The translations under genes were made by a program, and so were the position numbers. The notes below the pieces were generated by a model. That model worked only from the letters and a program-made list of their open reading frames with translations. It did not search any database and had not been told where the DNA came from. Shown piece after piece: positions 25,387 to 33,214 of a stretch of DNA of 46,352 nt (the first letter of the stretch is position 1; the number at the start of each line of letters is the position of its first letter). Where the stretch lies: assembly GCA_017463365.1 (NCBI GenBank), contig JAFTPH010000050.1, positions 1 through 46,352 of the forward strand, given 5' to 3'. The DNA comes from Bacilli bacterium. Lineage in GTDB: Bacteria > Bacillota_I > Bacilli_A > ML615J-28 > CAG-313.

Positions 25387-26760
25387 TTAATTTATTTTAT
25401 CAATTAAATAGTTAACAAGTTCACTAATTTTAACTCTAACTTGTTCCATTGTATCACGATCGCGAACTGTTACAGTATCATCTTCTAAAGTGTCAAAATC
25501 GACAGTTACACAGAATGGAGTACCAATTGAATCTTGACGACGATATCTCTTACCAATTTTACCACTTGTATCAAAGTCACAAGGCATAACTTTTCGAAGT
25601 TTTTGATATAATTCTTTTGCTTTATCATTTAATTTGTTTACTAGTGGTAATACCGCAACTTTATATGGTGCTAAAGCAGGTGTAAAGTGTAATACTTCAC
25701 GAATATCTCCATCACCTAAATCTTCCGCTTCATACGCATTAGTTATAACCGCAAGTAATAAACGTTCTACCCCAACACTTGGTTCAATAACATATGGTAA
25801 GTATTTCTCATTAGTTTCTGGATCTAAATATTCTAAATTAGTTTTTGAATGTTCTTGGTGAACCCCTAAATCATAATTAGTACGATCAGCAATTCCCCAT
25901 AATTCTCCCCAACCAAATAAGAATTTAAATTCATAGTCAGTTGTTGCGTTTGAATAGAATGCAAGTTCTTCTTTTTCGTGATCTCTTGTACGTAAATTTT
26001 CTTCTTTTAAACCAAGTTCAAGTAAGAAATTTTTACATTCTGCTTTCCAGTAATCAAACCATTCTAAATCTGTTCCTGGTTTACAGAAGAATTCAAGTTC
26101 CATTTGTTCAAATTCTCGCGTACGGAAGATAAAGTTACCTGGAGTAATTTCATTTCTAAAACTCTTACCAACTTGTCCAATACCAAATGGCACTTTTTTA
26201 CGAGTTGTTCTTTGAACATTTTTAAAGTTTACAAAAATACCTTGGGCAGTTTCTGGACGTAAATAAACAGTATTTTTAGCATCTTCAATAACCCCTTGGT
26301 TAGTTTTAAACATTAAGTTAAACTTACGAATTTCTGTAAAATCATGAGCTCCACAACTTGGACAACCAATATGATTATCTTTTAAGAAATTGAATAATTC
26401 TTCATTACTCCATCCATCACCTGTTTGTTCTCCATTTGTAAAGTCTTCAATTAATTTATCAGCGCGATATCTACTATGACATTGTTTACAGTCAATTAAC
26501 GGATCGCTAAATCCCCCAATATGACCACTCGCAACCCAAGTTTCAGTATTCATTAAGATTGCTGCATCTAGTCCAACATTATATTCCGAATCTTGAACGA
26601 ATTTTTTCCACCATGCTCGTTTAATATTATTTTTTAATTCTACTCCTAGCGGACCATAATCCCATGCGTTAGCAAGTCCCCCATAAATTTCACTACCTTG
26701 ATAAACAAATCCTCGTTCTTTTAAATAAGCAACAAGTTTTTCCATTGTCATTTTTTCCAT
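25387..26760 (-). CDS. glyS: Glycyl-tRNA synthetase, single-chain (alpha2) type
   Basis: The 457-residue class II synthetase is of the homodimeric kind ([14 protein letters not shown] opening, [43 protein letters not shown]). Paired CxxC residues near 95-140 ([16 protein letters not shown]) probably bind zinc. Bacillus subtilis uses the unrelated two-subunit GlyQ/GlyS at this locus, so only the position is conserved. Expression is controlled by the T-box leader directly upstream, whose UGGA fits the U discriminator base of tRNA-Gly. ATG 26760 is preceded by GAAAGGATAG. Confidence 0.97.
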   Translation of the reverse strand: MEKMTMEKLVAYLKERGFVYQGSEIYGGLANAWDYGPLGVELKNNIKRAWWKKFVQDSEYNVGLDAAILMNTETWVASGHIGGFSDPLIDCKQCHSRYRADKLIEDFTNGEQTGDGWSNEELFNFLKDNHIGCPSCGAHDFTEIRKFNLMFKTNQGVIEDAKNTVYLRPETAQGIFVNFKNVQRTTRKKVPFGIGQVGKSFRNEITPGNFIFRTREFEQMELEFFCKPGTDLEWFDYWKAECKNFLLELGLKEENLRTRDHEKEELAFYSNATTDYEFKFLFGWGELWGIADRTNYDLGVHQEHSKTNLEYLDPETNEKYLPYVIEPSVGVERLLLAVITNAYEAEDLGDGDIREVLHFTPALAPYKVAVLPLVNKLNDKAKELYQKLRKVMPCDFDTSGKIGKRYRRQDSIGTPFCVTVDFDTLEDDTVTVRDRDTMEQVRVKISELVNYLIDKIN

Positions 26761-26782
26761 AAAAACTATCCTTTCACTTAAT

Positions 26783-26992
26783 AAAATAAAAAAGTCTCAA
26801 AATAACATAAAGTTACGAGACTTAAGGGACGAGTTTTACCCGCGGTTCCACCCTTCTTACCACTAATAATAGTGATCACTTTGCTAAAATAAATGCTCCG
26901 AAAATTCCTTTCAAAATACTATAATGCCTTATTTCCACCATCAAAAGCTCTCTATAATTTTCATATTTCTACTCTTTTTTCATCATAACACA
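26783..26992 (-). promoter_or_regulatory. Glycine T-box riboswitch of glyS
   Basis: On the minus strand the T-box AGGGTGGAACCGCGGG is at 26854-26839. It is followed by the terminator AAGTCTC...GAGACTT with T-tract (26823-26786). Stem I shows GAAAATT pairing with AATTTTC, and AGAGAG plus GGTGGAAA motifs. The base of the specifier loop holds GGA (26908-26906), a Gly codon followed by A; a GGC at 26928-26926 is a less well placed alternative. UGGA in the T-box would pair with UCCA of tRNA-Gly. Uncharged tRNA-Gly would stabilise the antiterminator and allow glyS transcription. Confidence 0.93.
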
Positions 26993-26998
26993 TTTCTT

Positions 26999-27027
26999 AT
27001 TATAACATTTTTTCAAACATTTGTAAA
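26999..27027 (-). promoter_or_regulatory. Promoter of the T-box-glyS transcript
   Basis: TTTACA (27027-27022), 17-bp spacer, TATAAT (27004-26999), extended TG, on the minus strand, directly after rnfB. Confidence 0.8.
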
Positions 27028-27037
27028 GTAAAAATTG

Positions 27038-27331
27038 TTATTTTTTTAACTCTTCTTTTTGTTTTGCGAGAATTTCCAAAATTGCCGCTTTATTTTCCAT
27101 TTTACATGGACGACATAAATCAACTGATACTCCCTTTTCAACAATTGCTTCAGCCATTTGCATACATCCTGGATTACCACAAACTCCACAATTTACTTTA
27201 GGCAAAAGTTCATATACTTCTTCAACATAGTTGTTTTGTTCAACAAAAAGAAATTTATTACATAATCCAATTAATAATCCTAATAACAAACCAAGTCCAC
27301 CAAGAACAATTAAGGCATATACAATATACAT
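27038..27331 (-). CDS. rnfB: Short RnfB subunit lacking the ferredoxin-type domain
   Basis: The 97-residue protein has the RnfB N-terminal membrane helix (about residues 3-24) and the iron-sulfur motif Cys48, Cys51, Cys56, Cys73 (CGVCGNPGC...C), with an extra Cys76. Typical RnfB continues for another 90-200 residues with two or more ferredoxin-like 4Fe-4S motifs; here the frame stops in a Lys-rich tail and the glyS promoter begins 11 nt later, so no downstream fragment exists in any frame. It is the last gene of rnfCDGEAB and overlaps rnfA by 1 nt (TAATG). As built it could hold one cluster; electrons would have to come from another protein. Confidence 0.88.
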   Translation of the reverse strand: MYIVYALIVLGGLGLLLGLLIGLCNKFLFVEQNNYVEEVYELLPKVNCGVCGNPGCMQMAEAIVEKGVSVDLCRPCKMENKAAILEILAKQKEELKK

Positions 27332-27903
27332 TAGATTATACCTCCAAGTCTTGCAAAAATAATTGCCATTGCTGCCGCGGTAATTAACGCAATCGGAATA
27401 CCTCTAAATCCTTCAGGCACATTATATTCGTTAATTTTTTCTCTTAAACTTGAAAAAATAAACATTACAAATAGGAATCCCAACCCTGAAAATAATGAAA
27501 AGATTAACATTTGAATAAAATTATAATCATAATTTATAACTAGTGTTGCAACTCCTAATACAGCACAATTTGTTGTAATTAGTGGCAAATAAATTCCAAG
27601 TGCACGATATAAGCTTGGAGTAAATTTTTTAATAAACATTTCAACAATTTGTACTAAGGAAGCAATCACAAGAATAAATACAATAATTCTTAAATAAACC
27701 AAATCTAGTGGTTTAAGAACATAATGATATAAAAGCCAGGTAACAATTGAAGATAGAACGATAACGAATATTACCGCAAGCCCCATTCCAATTGCTGATG
27801 ACTTCTTCTTAGAAACACCAAGAAAAGGACAAATACCCATAAAACGATATAAAACAACATTTTCAGTTAAAAAAGCCATAAAAGCAATTAACGCAAGTTC
27901 CAT
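27331..27903 (-). CDS. rnfA: Rnf complex membrane subunit A
   Basis: The 190-residue polytopic protein with six membrane segments matches RnfA: ENVVLYRFMGICPFLGVSKK near the start, LPLITTNCAVLGVA in the middle, GFRGIPIALITAAAMAIIFARLGG at the end. RnfA and RnfE are homologous, oppositely oriented membrane subunits; a cluster between their half-helix Cys residues passes electrons across the membrane. The needed Cys residues (ICPF, NCAVLG) are present. It starts 1 nt after rnfE. Confidence 0.95.
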   Translation of the reverse strand: MELALIAFMAFLTENVVLYRFMGICPFLGVSKKKSSAIGMGLAVIFVIVLSSIVTWLLYHYVLKPLDLVYLRIIVFILVIASLVQIVEMFIKKFTPSLYRALGIYLPLITTNCAVLGVATLVINYDYNFIQMLIFSLFSGLGFLFVMFIFSSLREKINEYNVPEGFRGIPIALITAAAMAIIFARLGGII

Positions 27904-27904
27904 A

Positions 27905-28558
27905 TTAGGCCACCTTTCTTGATTTCATTTTTTTACGATAAATAGCAACCGATTGGAATATTCCTATCAAAAATGCTAACACAATAAATGCTCCAGGATT
28001 GCTTACAAAGAATGGGGCTGGTTTAATTCCAAGTGCAGTAAAAATTGGCATAAAATTAACTTGTATTGAACCCCAAATAGTTAGTGTTCCTACACCTAAT
28101 ATCTCTCTAATTGTTGCGACAATCATCAAAGCAAATACAAAACCTAATCCACTTCCGATTGCATCTAATAACGAATCAATTGGATTATTTTTAGAAGCAA
28201 AAGCTTCAGCTCTACCTAAAACAATACAATTTACAACTATTAAAGATACAAATACTCCAAGTTTGTCATACAAATCCGGTAAGTAAGCATTTAATAACAT
28301 TTCAACAATTGTAACAAAGGTTGCAATAATAACAATATAAACAGGAATTCTTATTTCATTTGGTACAATTTTTCTAACTAAAGATATAGAAATATTAGAA
28401 AAAATTAAAACAAATAATAAAGCAAAACCCATTCCAATTGCACCTTCAAGTGATGTCGTAACCGCAAGAGTTGGACACATCCCTAGAGTTAATACAAATA
28501 CCGAATTTTGTTTAAATATTCCGTTTAATAAAATAGTTTTTTTCGATACTTTATCCAT
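27905..28558 (-). CDS. rnfE: Rnf complex membrane subunit E
   Basis: The 217-residue polytopic protein matches RnfE: NGIFKQNSVFVLTLGMCPTLAVTTSLEGAIGMG, LIVVNCIVLGRAEAFASKN and GSGLGFVFALMIVATIREILG. The Cys residues in MCPTLA and NCIVLG are those expected for the intramembrane cluster shared with RnfA. A Lys/Arg-rich C-terminus is likely cytoplasmic. ATG 28558 overlaps the rnfG stop by 1 nt. Confidence 0.95.
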   Translation of the reverse strand: MDKVSKKTILLNGIFKQNSVFVLTLGMCPTLAVTTSLEGAIGMGFALLFVLIFSNISISLVRKIVPNEIRIPVYIVIIATFVTIVEMLLNAYLPDLYDKLGVFVSLIVVNCIVLGRAEAFASKNNPIDSLLDAIGSGLGFVFALMIVATIREILGVGTLTIWGSIQVNFMPIFTALGIKPAPFFVSNPGAFIVLAFLIGIFQSVAIYRKKMKSRKVA

Positions 28559-29628
28559 TATTTAGTACCTCCTAAACTATTGATATACTCATCAGCAAGC
28601 AATAAAAGATAATTTATAGCTTTTGATGTAACAGTAGCTCCTGTAACAACTGTATTCTTAATACCTAATGAATATTGTTCAAAAATATAATCTTCAACAT
28701 TACCATCATAAGTATAATCAGGATTTTTATGGTAATTTTCTTTACTAGAAATCAGTTTAAAACTAACGATTTGATTATTATAAATTTTTGCTTCCGCAAC
28801 AATTTCGCCCATATATCCTTTATCAGTCACAAGAGTAAGGGTTGTTCCTGTACTATCTTTATAAACATTTCTTATAATGTTTGTTGGCATTTTACTTTGT
28901 GCTAACGCAACACATTCAGATATTTCATCATCAGTTAAATTACCATTTAATGTATTTAAATATTTGAATGTTTTATTTCCATCGTTATATTCAAGTAATA
29001 AACTAACTTTTGTTCCTCTAATTTCAAATACATACTCAAAGTTTGTATATTCAGGTAATCTTTGAGAATATGATTTAATAACTATTTTACCACCCATTAA
29101 AGCAATTTGTTGTTCAACTTTAGTTAAACAATTTTTAACAGAATTACTAGAAGCAGTCGCTCCTGTAACAACTTCAAAATATTTACTAGAATCATAAATC
29201 GATTCTCCAACAACTCCAAAGTCATTATCAACAAACTTATTATCAAAATTATGAGTTGTAGCTCCTGGTAATACTTTCATACCAACAATTTTTTCACTTA
29301 CAACTTCTACAACTATAATTGTTTTAACAGTTGTATATGCATTTTTATCATTAACTACAAAAATATAACAAGGAATATTATCTAGATTGTTTCCACGATA
29401 TATTTTTTCGATTCCTTCTTCTTTTGAAGTTTCTACTTCTTTTATACTTTCAGCTATAATTCCAACATCAATTATATCTCTATAAGCCTCATTTAAAGCG
29501 TTTTGTTCAATAATATCTTTAGTATAATTATTTACAACCGCTAATAATCCTCCTGATATCATTCCAAGAATCAATAAGAATAAACTTAGTTTTAAAGTTT
29601 TTGGCATATTTTTTTCATTTTTATTCAT
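28558..29628 (-). CDS. rnfG: Rnf complex subunit G with two FMN-binding domains
   Basis: The 356-residue protein has one N-terminal membrane helix (about 13-33), then two FMN-binding-domain copies facing outside. Copy 1 (about 95-178) ends with VTGATASS, flavinylation Thr158. Copy 2 (about 260-350) ends with VTGATVTS, Thr332. RnfG proteins I know are about 180-220 residues with a single such motif, so this one looks duplicated. Flavin transfer at SGAT/TGAT motifs needs the ApbE enzyme, not seen here. ATG 29628 was chosen since the upstream GTG overlaps the AGGTGG ribosome site. Confidence 0.9.
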   Translation of the reverse strand: MNKNEKNMPKTLKLSLFLLILGMISGGLLAVVNNYTKDIIEQNALNEAYRDIIDVGIIAESIKEVETSKEEGIEKIYRGNNLDNIPCYIFVVNDKNAYTTVKTIIVVEVVSEKIVGMKVLPGATTHNFDNKFVDNDFGVVGESIYDSSKYFEVVTGATASSNSVKNCLTKVEQQIALMGGKIVIKSYSQRLPEYTNFEYVFEIRGTKVSLLLEYNDGNKTFKYLNTLNGNLTDDEISECVALAQSKMPTNIIRNVYKDSTGTTLTLVTDKGYMGEIVAEAKIYNNQIVSFKLISSKENYHKNPDYTYDGNVEDYIFEQYSLGIKNTVVTGATVTSKAINYLLLLADEYINSLGGTK

Positions 29629-29637
29629 AGAAACCAC

Positions 29638-30846
29638 CTATACCTTAGCCCTTAAAACTATATAAGTAATTAGCAATCCTACTACAATTAAAACTAATAA
29701 ATATCTTAAAGCATTTTTATAGTTAGTTCGATGCATACGAATTTTGGCAGAAAAACGATCTATTATTCCACTAAATAAACATACCAGTAAGATAGCTGTT
29801 CCAACTCCACCTGGTAAACTACCAAACAATCTGAATATCATCGTAAATATTCCGACAAAAATCGCATAAATTGCTTTCCCATTCGGAGAACGAGGAGTAG
29901 TTACTGGTTCAGTTGCCATAAAGACCGCTCCAAATAATAATCCACCATTTAACACTTGTAATAATGGATACCATATACCATATCCATTAACAAACATAAT
30001 AATTGTAGAAATTAAAAATACTGTTCCTACATAAAATACCGGAATAATTGGAGTAATTACTTTTTTAATAACTAAATAAACGAACGCTAAAATAATTAAA
30101 ATACTCGATGTTTCTCCAATCGCTCCAGGAATAAATCCTAAAAAGAATGACCATAAGTTTCCATATGGGGCAACTGCATTTTCATAAGTCATTTCAGATA
30201 AATTTTTAAAATTATTTAAAGGAGTAGCTCCAGTTACTACCTCTAAAGCATTTAAAGAACCTCCATTTTCAGAAATAACTCCCCAAAATGCTAAAGTAAT
30301 AATCGCATAAGCAATTAAAGCCGGATTAAAAACATTTCGTCCAAATCCTCCATATAGCATTTTAAATACAATATTCGCAAAGAAACAACCAAAAAATAAC
30401 ACATAAAGTGGTGTATTAACTGGTAAAATTAATGCTAAAAGTAAACCAGGTATCACCGCATATGAATATTTTACTTCATTGTATATTGTCTTTAAATTCC
30501 AGTCTTTTTTAGGTGTTGTATACTTATTTGGAAAATAATATCTAAATAAAAAGAAATACAATCCCTCTAATCCGATACTAAATAATCCACCACATAATAC
30601 AAAAATAAGAGGATATAACATTTCTAATAGTGATACTTTTATCGAACTATCTAAATACGGAATAAGATCAGTATTTAAATTCATAAATTGATTAATGTAT
30701 GGTAATAATCCATTTTTTAACCATCCAAAAACAATTATTGGAATTAAAGCTATAACAAGATACTTCATCATTTGACTAGTTGTCAAAGTTTGTTCGTCAG
30801 CACTTCTTATGAAAGGAGCTTTTTCTAATACAAATTTCTTAGCCAT
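29638..30846 (-). CDS. rnfD: Rnf complex subunit D, covalent-flavin membrane subunit
   Basis: The 402-residue polytopic protein matches the RnfD/NqrB family: GGFGRNVFNPALIAYAI, the flavinylation motif VTGATPL (Thr208), and the MATEPVTTPRSPNGKAIYA region. FMN would be bound covalently at Thr208. It is longer than the 310-350 residues usual for RnfD, mainly through extra sequence around residues 50-125. It overlaps rnfC by 1 nt at its start and is followed by rnfG. Confidence 0.95.
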   Translation of the reverse strand: MAKKFVLEKAPFIRSADEQTLTTSQMMKYLVIALIPIIVFGWLKNGLLPYINQFMNLNTDLIPYLDSSIKVSLLEMLYPLIFVLCGGLFSIGLEGLYFFLFRYYFPNKYTTPKKDWNLKTIYNEVKYSYAVIPGLLLALILPVNTPLYVLFFGCFFANIVFKMLYGGFGRNVFNPALIAYAIITLAFWGVISENGGSLNALEVVTGATPLNNFKNLSEMTYENAVAPYGNLWSFFLGFIPGAIGETSSILIILAFVYLVIKKVITPIIPVFYVGTVFLISTIIMFVNGYGIWYPLLQVLNGGLLFGAVFMATEPVTTPRSPNGKAIYAIFVGIFTMIFRLFGSLPGGVGTAILLVCLFSGIIDRFSAKIRMHRTNYKNALRYLLVLIVVGLLITYIVLRAKV

Positions 30847-32165
30847 TATTTGTCTCCTTTCTTATTATTAACTGATTGATAATTTTTTAAATCGTTTTTA
30901 GCAAGACTAACATAATATGTAATATCTACTCGCGATGGACAAACGTATGAACAAAGTCCACATTTAACACAATCCATTGTATGTAACTTGCCTAATGCAA
31001 CAAAATCTTTTTGTTCATAAGCTTTTCTTATTTCGGTTGGCACCAAATATGCTGGACACGCTAATGAACATTTACCACAACCCATACATGGTTGTTTTAA
31101 ACCTTCCTTACGATCTAAAACAATAATCCCACCAAGGGTTGAAGAAACAACCAAGGAATCATCTAAAACTGTTTTACCAGTCATTGGACCTCCAGCAATC
31201 ATATATCCTTCTTTTTCTTCATCAAGATATCCACCTGATCTAACAATTAATTCTCTTGAACGAACTCCAATTTTAGTATAGAAATTTTGAGGTGAACTAA
31301 TACCTTCTCCAGAAACAGTAATCATTCTTTCGATTAAAGGTTTATTTTCCTCAACTGCTTCGCACACAGATATAATTGTTTGTACATTATCAACAATGAC
31401 TCCAATTTCAGATGGCAAAAACATATAATGTTTTTTGGTAACTTTTTCAACAATTGAACGTTCCCAACCAGCTGGATAATAATTTCCCACTTTAAAAATA
31501 TCAATTTGTTTATATTTTTTTAATTCTTTATTTAAAACTTCTAGAACTTCTTTTTTATCTTTCTTAACCGCAATAACACATTTTTTAGCCCCAATAGCTT
31601 TTAAAACGTATTTTATTCCGCGAATTAATTTATCAATATGACGACGAATTGAAATACTATCACATGATAAATATGGTTCACATTCTACTCCATTAACGAT
31701 TAAAAGTTTTTGTTTGCGGGGAACCATATACTTAACAAAGGTTGGAAATCCTGCTCCACCTAAACCAACAATTCCACAACTTTTAACTCTTTCAACAATA
31801 TCTTCTTTTGTTAATAAATTAAGATCTAAACTTTGGCCCCAAGTAGAAACAACCTTTTCTTGATAATCGTTTTCAATTTCTAAAGTTTCAACCATTTTAC
31901 CTGATTCATGCCACATTTTCTTAATACCAATAACTTTTCCAGAAATAGCACTATGAATCGGATGAGCATAACGGTCTTCTCTTAAAGCAACAACTTGCCC
32001 TTTTAGCACCTCATCACCAACAGCAACAACACTGCGGTATGCAACTACTCCATTGGTAAGTGGAATGTATACATATTTCGGATTTAAATACTCTTGCACT
32101 CCATTAGCTAAAGAAATGTTTCTTTTACCTTTTAGATGAAGTCCTTTTATTTTATGAATAATCAT
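30846..32165 (-). CDS. rnfC: Rnf complex NADH-interacting subunit C
   Basis: The 439-residue protein has the RnfC layout. A barrel-sandwich N-terminal domain (about 30-90) is followed by an FMN/NADH-binding Rossmann-like core (GIVGLGGAGFPTFVKY, VNGVECEPYLSCD). Two C-terminal 4Fe-4S motifs close it, CMGCGKCSLACP and CVKCGLCSYVCP (about 365-420). It is the peripheral site for NAD+/NADH. ATG 32165 was chosen, 8 nt after AAAGGAG; the longer frame adds 14 residues lacking a ribosome site. It opens rnfCDGEAB, all six genes coupled by 1-nt overlaps or minimal gaps. Confidence 0.95.
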   Translation of the reverse strand: MIIHKIKGLHLKGKRNISLANGVQEYLNPKYVYIPLTNGVVAYRSVVAVGDEVLKGQVVALREDRYAHPIHSAISGKVIGIKKMWHESGKMVETLEIENDYQEKVVSTWGQSLDLNLLTKEDIVERVKSCGIVGLGGAGFPTFVKYMVPRKQKLLIVNGVECEPYLSCDSISIRRHIDKLIRGIKYVLKAIGAKKCVIAVKKDKKEVLEVLNKELKKYKQIDIFKVGNYYPAGWERSIVEKVTKKHYMFLPSEIGVIVDNVQTIISVCEAVEENKPLIERMITVSGEGISSPQNFYTKIGVRSRELIVRSGGYLDEEKEGYMIAGGPMTGKTVLDDSLVVSSTLGGIIVLDRKEGLKQPCMGCGKCSLACPAYLVPTEIRKAYEQKDFVALGKLHTMDCVKCGLCSYVCPSRVDITYYVSLAKNDLKNYQSVNNKKGDK

Positions 32166-32211
32166 AAACATTACTCCTTTTATGGGCATAATAACCCAAT
32201 ATATCATTCTT

Positions 32212-32240
32212 ATTATAACATATTATTAACAAAAAGTAAA
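32212..32240 (-). promoter_or_regulatory. Promoter of the rnf operon
   Basis: TTTACT (32240-32235), 17-bp spacer, extended -10 TGTTATAAT (TATAAT 32217-32212) on the minus strand, directly after the recO terminator. Confidence 0.75.
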
Positions 32241-32247
32241 TCAAATA

Positions 32248-32277
32248 TTAAAAAAAGCCATCTTTTTTAGATGACCT
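32248..32277 (-). terminator. Intrinsic terminator of yqzL-recO
   Basis: On the minus strand AGGTCATC/GATGGCTT (32277-32255, two G-T pairs) spans the recO stop codon and is followed by seven consecutive T residues counted from the end of the stem. Confidence 0.8.
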
Positions 32278-33004
32278 TGTAAAATACTTCTTTGCTTTTA
32301 TTGTAAAAATCTAAATGTTTTGTGTAATATTTGTCGACAATGTGTGTAATTTGGTTATAAAATGGTTCAACTAATTCTAAAAAATGTTCATCTATTTTTT
32401 CCATTTTGATATAATATAAATATTTTAATATCGTTGATTCATTAACGTTTAAATCAACATCAAATAATGTACTACAATTTTGACACAAGAAACCGCCACA
32501 ATTTACATTTAAAACTCCATTTTCAAGATGATTACCACATTCAACACAACTTGTAAAATTTGGATTAATACCAAGTAAATACCAAAGTTTTACTTCAAAC
32601 AATAAAAGTAAACTTTTAGGATATTTAGTTTTTTCTATCATCCCTAAAACATCTTCTAAGAAATTATATAATATTTCAGTATTTGAGATATTAGGATATA
32701 AATTATATACTTTTTCTAAAATGCACATAACTGCTTGAGTTTTAATAAAATCTTCTTTTATCTCATTATAATTATTTAACACAACACCTTCAGTTAAGGT
32801 TGAAAAAGTTTTACTTTCGGTTCTTAAACCAGATATTTTAGTTATTATTTGAGATAAAGGTCTCGTTTTACTTTCAATTTTTTTTGCTCCTCTAACTAAA
32901 ATACTTTCAATATTATCTTTAGTTAAAACATAAATTATTTGAGCACTATCTAAATAATCAAGATTTCTTAGAACGATACCGGTAAACTGAACTTTCTTCT
33001 GCAT
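32267..33004 (-). CDS. recO: DNA repair protein RecO
   Basis: The 245-residue protein has the RecO N-terminal OB fold (TGIVLRNLDYLDSAQIIYVLTKD, residues about 8-31; GAKK) and a helical C-terminal domain with a four-Cys zinc site (CVECGNHLENG...CGGFLCQNC, about 150-180). It loads RecA on SSB-coated DNA with RecR. Its start at ATG 33004, preceded by GAGGTAAGCC, lies inside the end of yqzL with a 47-nt overlap in another frame. It follows era-yqzL as in Bacillus. Confidence 0.94.
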   Translation of the reverse strand: MQKKVQFTGIVLRNLDYLDSAQIIYVLTKDNIESILVRGAKKIESKTRPLSQIITKISGLRTESKTFSTLTEGVVLNNYNEIKEDFIKTQAVMCILEKVYNLYPNISNTEILYNFLEDVLGMIEKTKYPKSLLLLFEVKLWYLLGINPNFTSCVECGNHLENGVLNVNCGGFLCQNCSTLFDVDLNVNESTILKYLYYIKMEKIDEHFLELVEPFYNQITHIVDKYYTKHLDFYNKSKEVFYKVI

Positions 33005-33158
33005 GGCTTACCTCTTTACTTTCTTTAATTTTACCTATTTCAACATCAGTTTTAGTTTCTACAAATCCTAGTTCTTGGCGATATTTTAAAAAATCATCAA
33101 TTTTACCAGTTTGTAAAAAACGATTCCAATGTTTTTCTGCATTTATATTTTTCTTCAT
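32958..33158 (-). CDS. yqzL: YqzL-like small protein between era and recO
   Basis: The 66-residue product has an N-terminal block HWNRFLQTGKIDDFLKYRQ that fits the YqzL pattern (WxxFxxTGxIDxYLxYK), and it lies between era and recO exactly as yqzL does in Bacillus. It is longer than the usual 45-50 residues owing to a charged tail (about 38-66) that overlaps recO. No function is known. ATG 33158 was chosen over 33176 because GGAG lies between them. The start codon directly follows a hairpin that contains this ribosome site in its loop. Confidence 0.68.
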   Translation of the reverse strand: MKKNINAEKHWNRFLQTGKIDDFLKYRQELGFVETKTDVEIGKIKESKEVSHAEESSVYRYRSKKS

Positions 33159-33196
33159 AAAAAATACCACTCCCATAAATAGGATAGGTATTTTTT
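33159..33196 (-). terminator. Hairpin with T-tract ending at the yqzL start codon
   Basis: On the minus strand AAAAAATACC (33196-33187) pairs perfectly with GGTATTTTTT (33168-33159) around an 18-nt loop holding the GGGAG ribosome site of yqzL. It may terminate the era transcript or hide the yqzL ribosome site; the sequence does not decide. A TATAAT at 33214-33209 just upstream could start a separate yqzL-recO transcript. Confidence 0.55.
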
Positions 33197-33214
33197 TATG
33201 ATTTATACATTATA

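Noticed and set aside
27038-27331. RnfB as a frameshifted pseudogene
   Set aside because: No residual ferredoxin-domain sequence exists downstream in any frame; the glyS promoter and T-box follow at once, and the gene has a clean coupled start.
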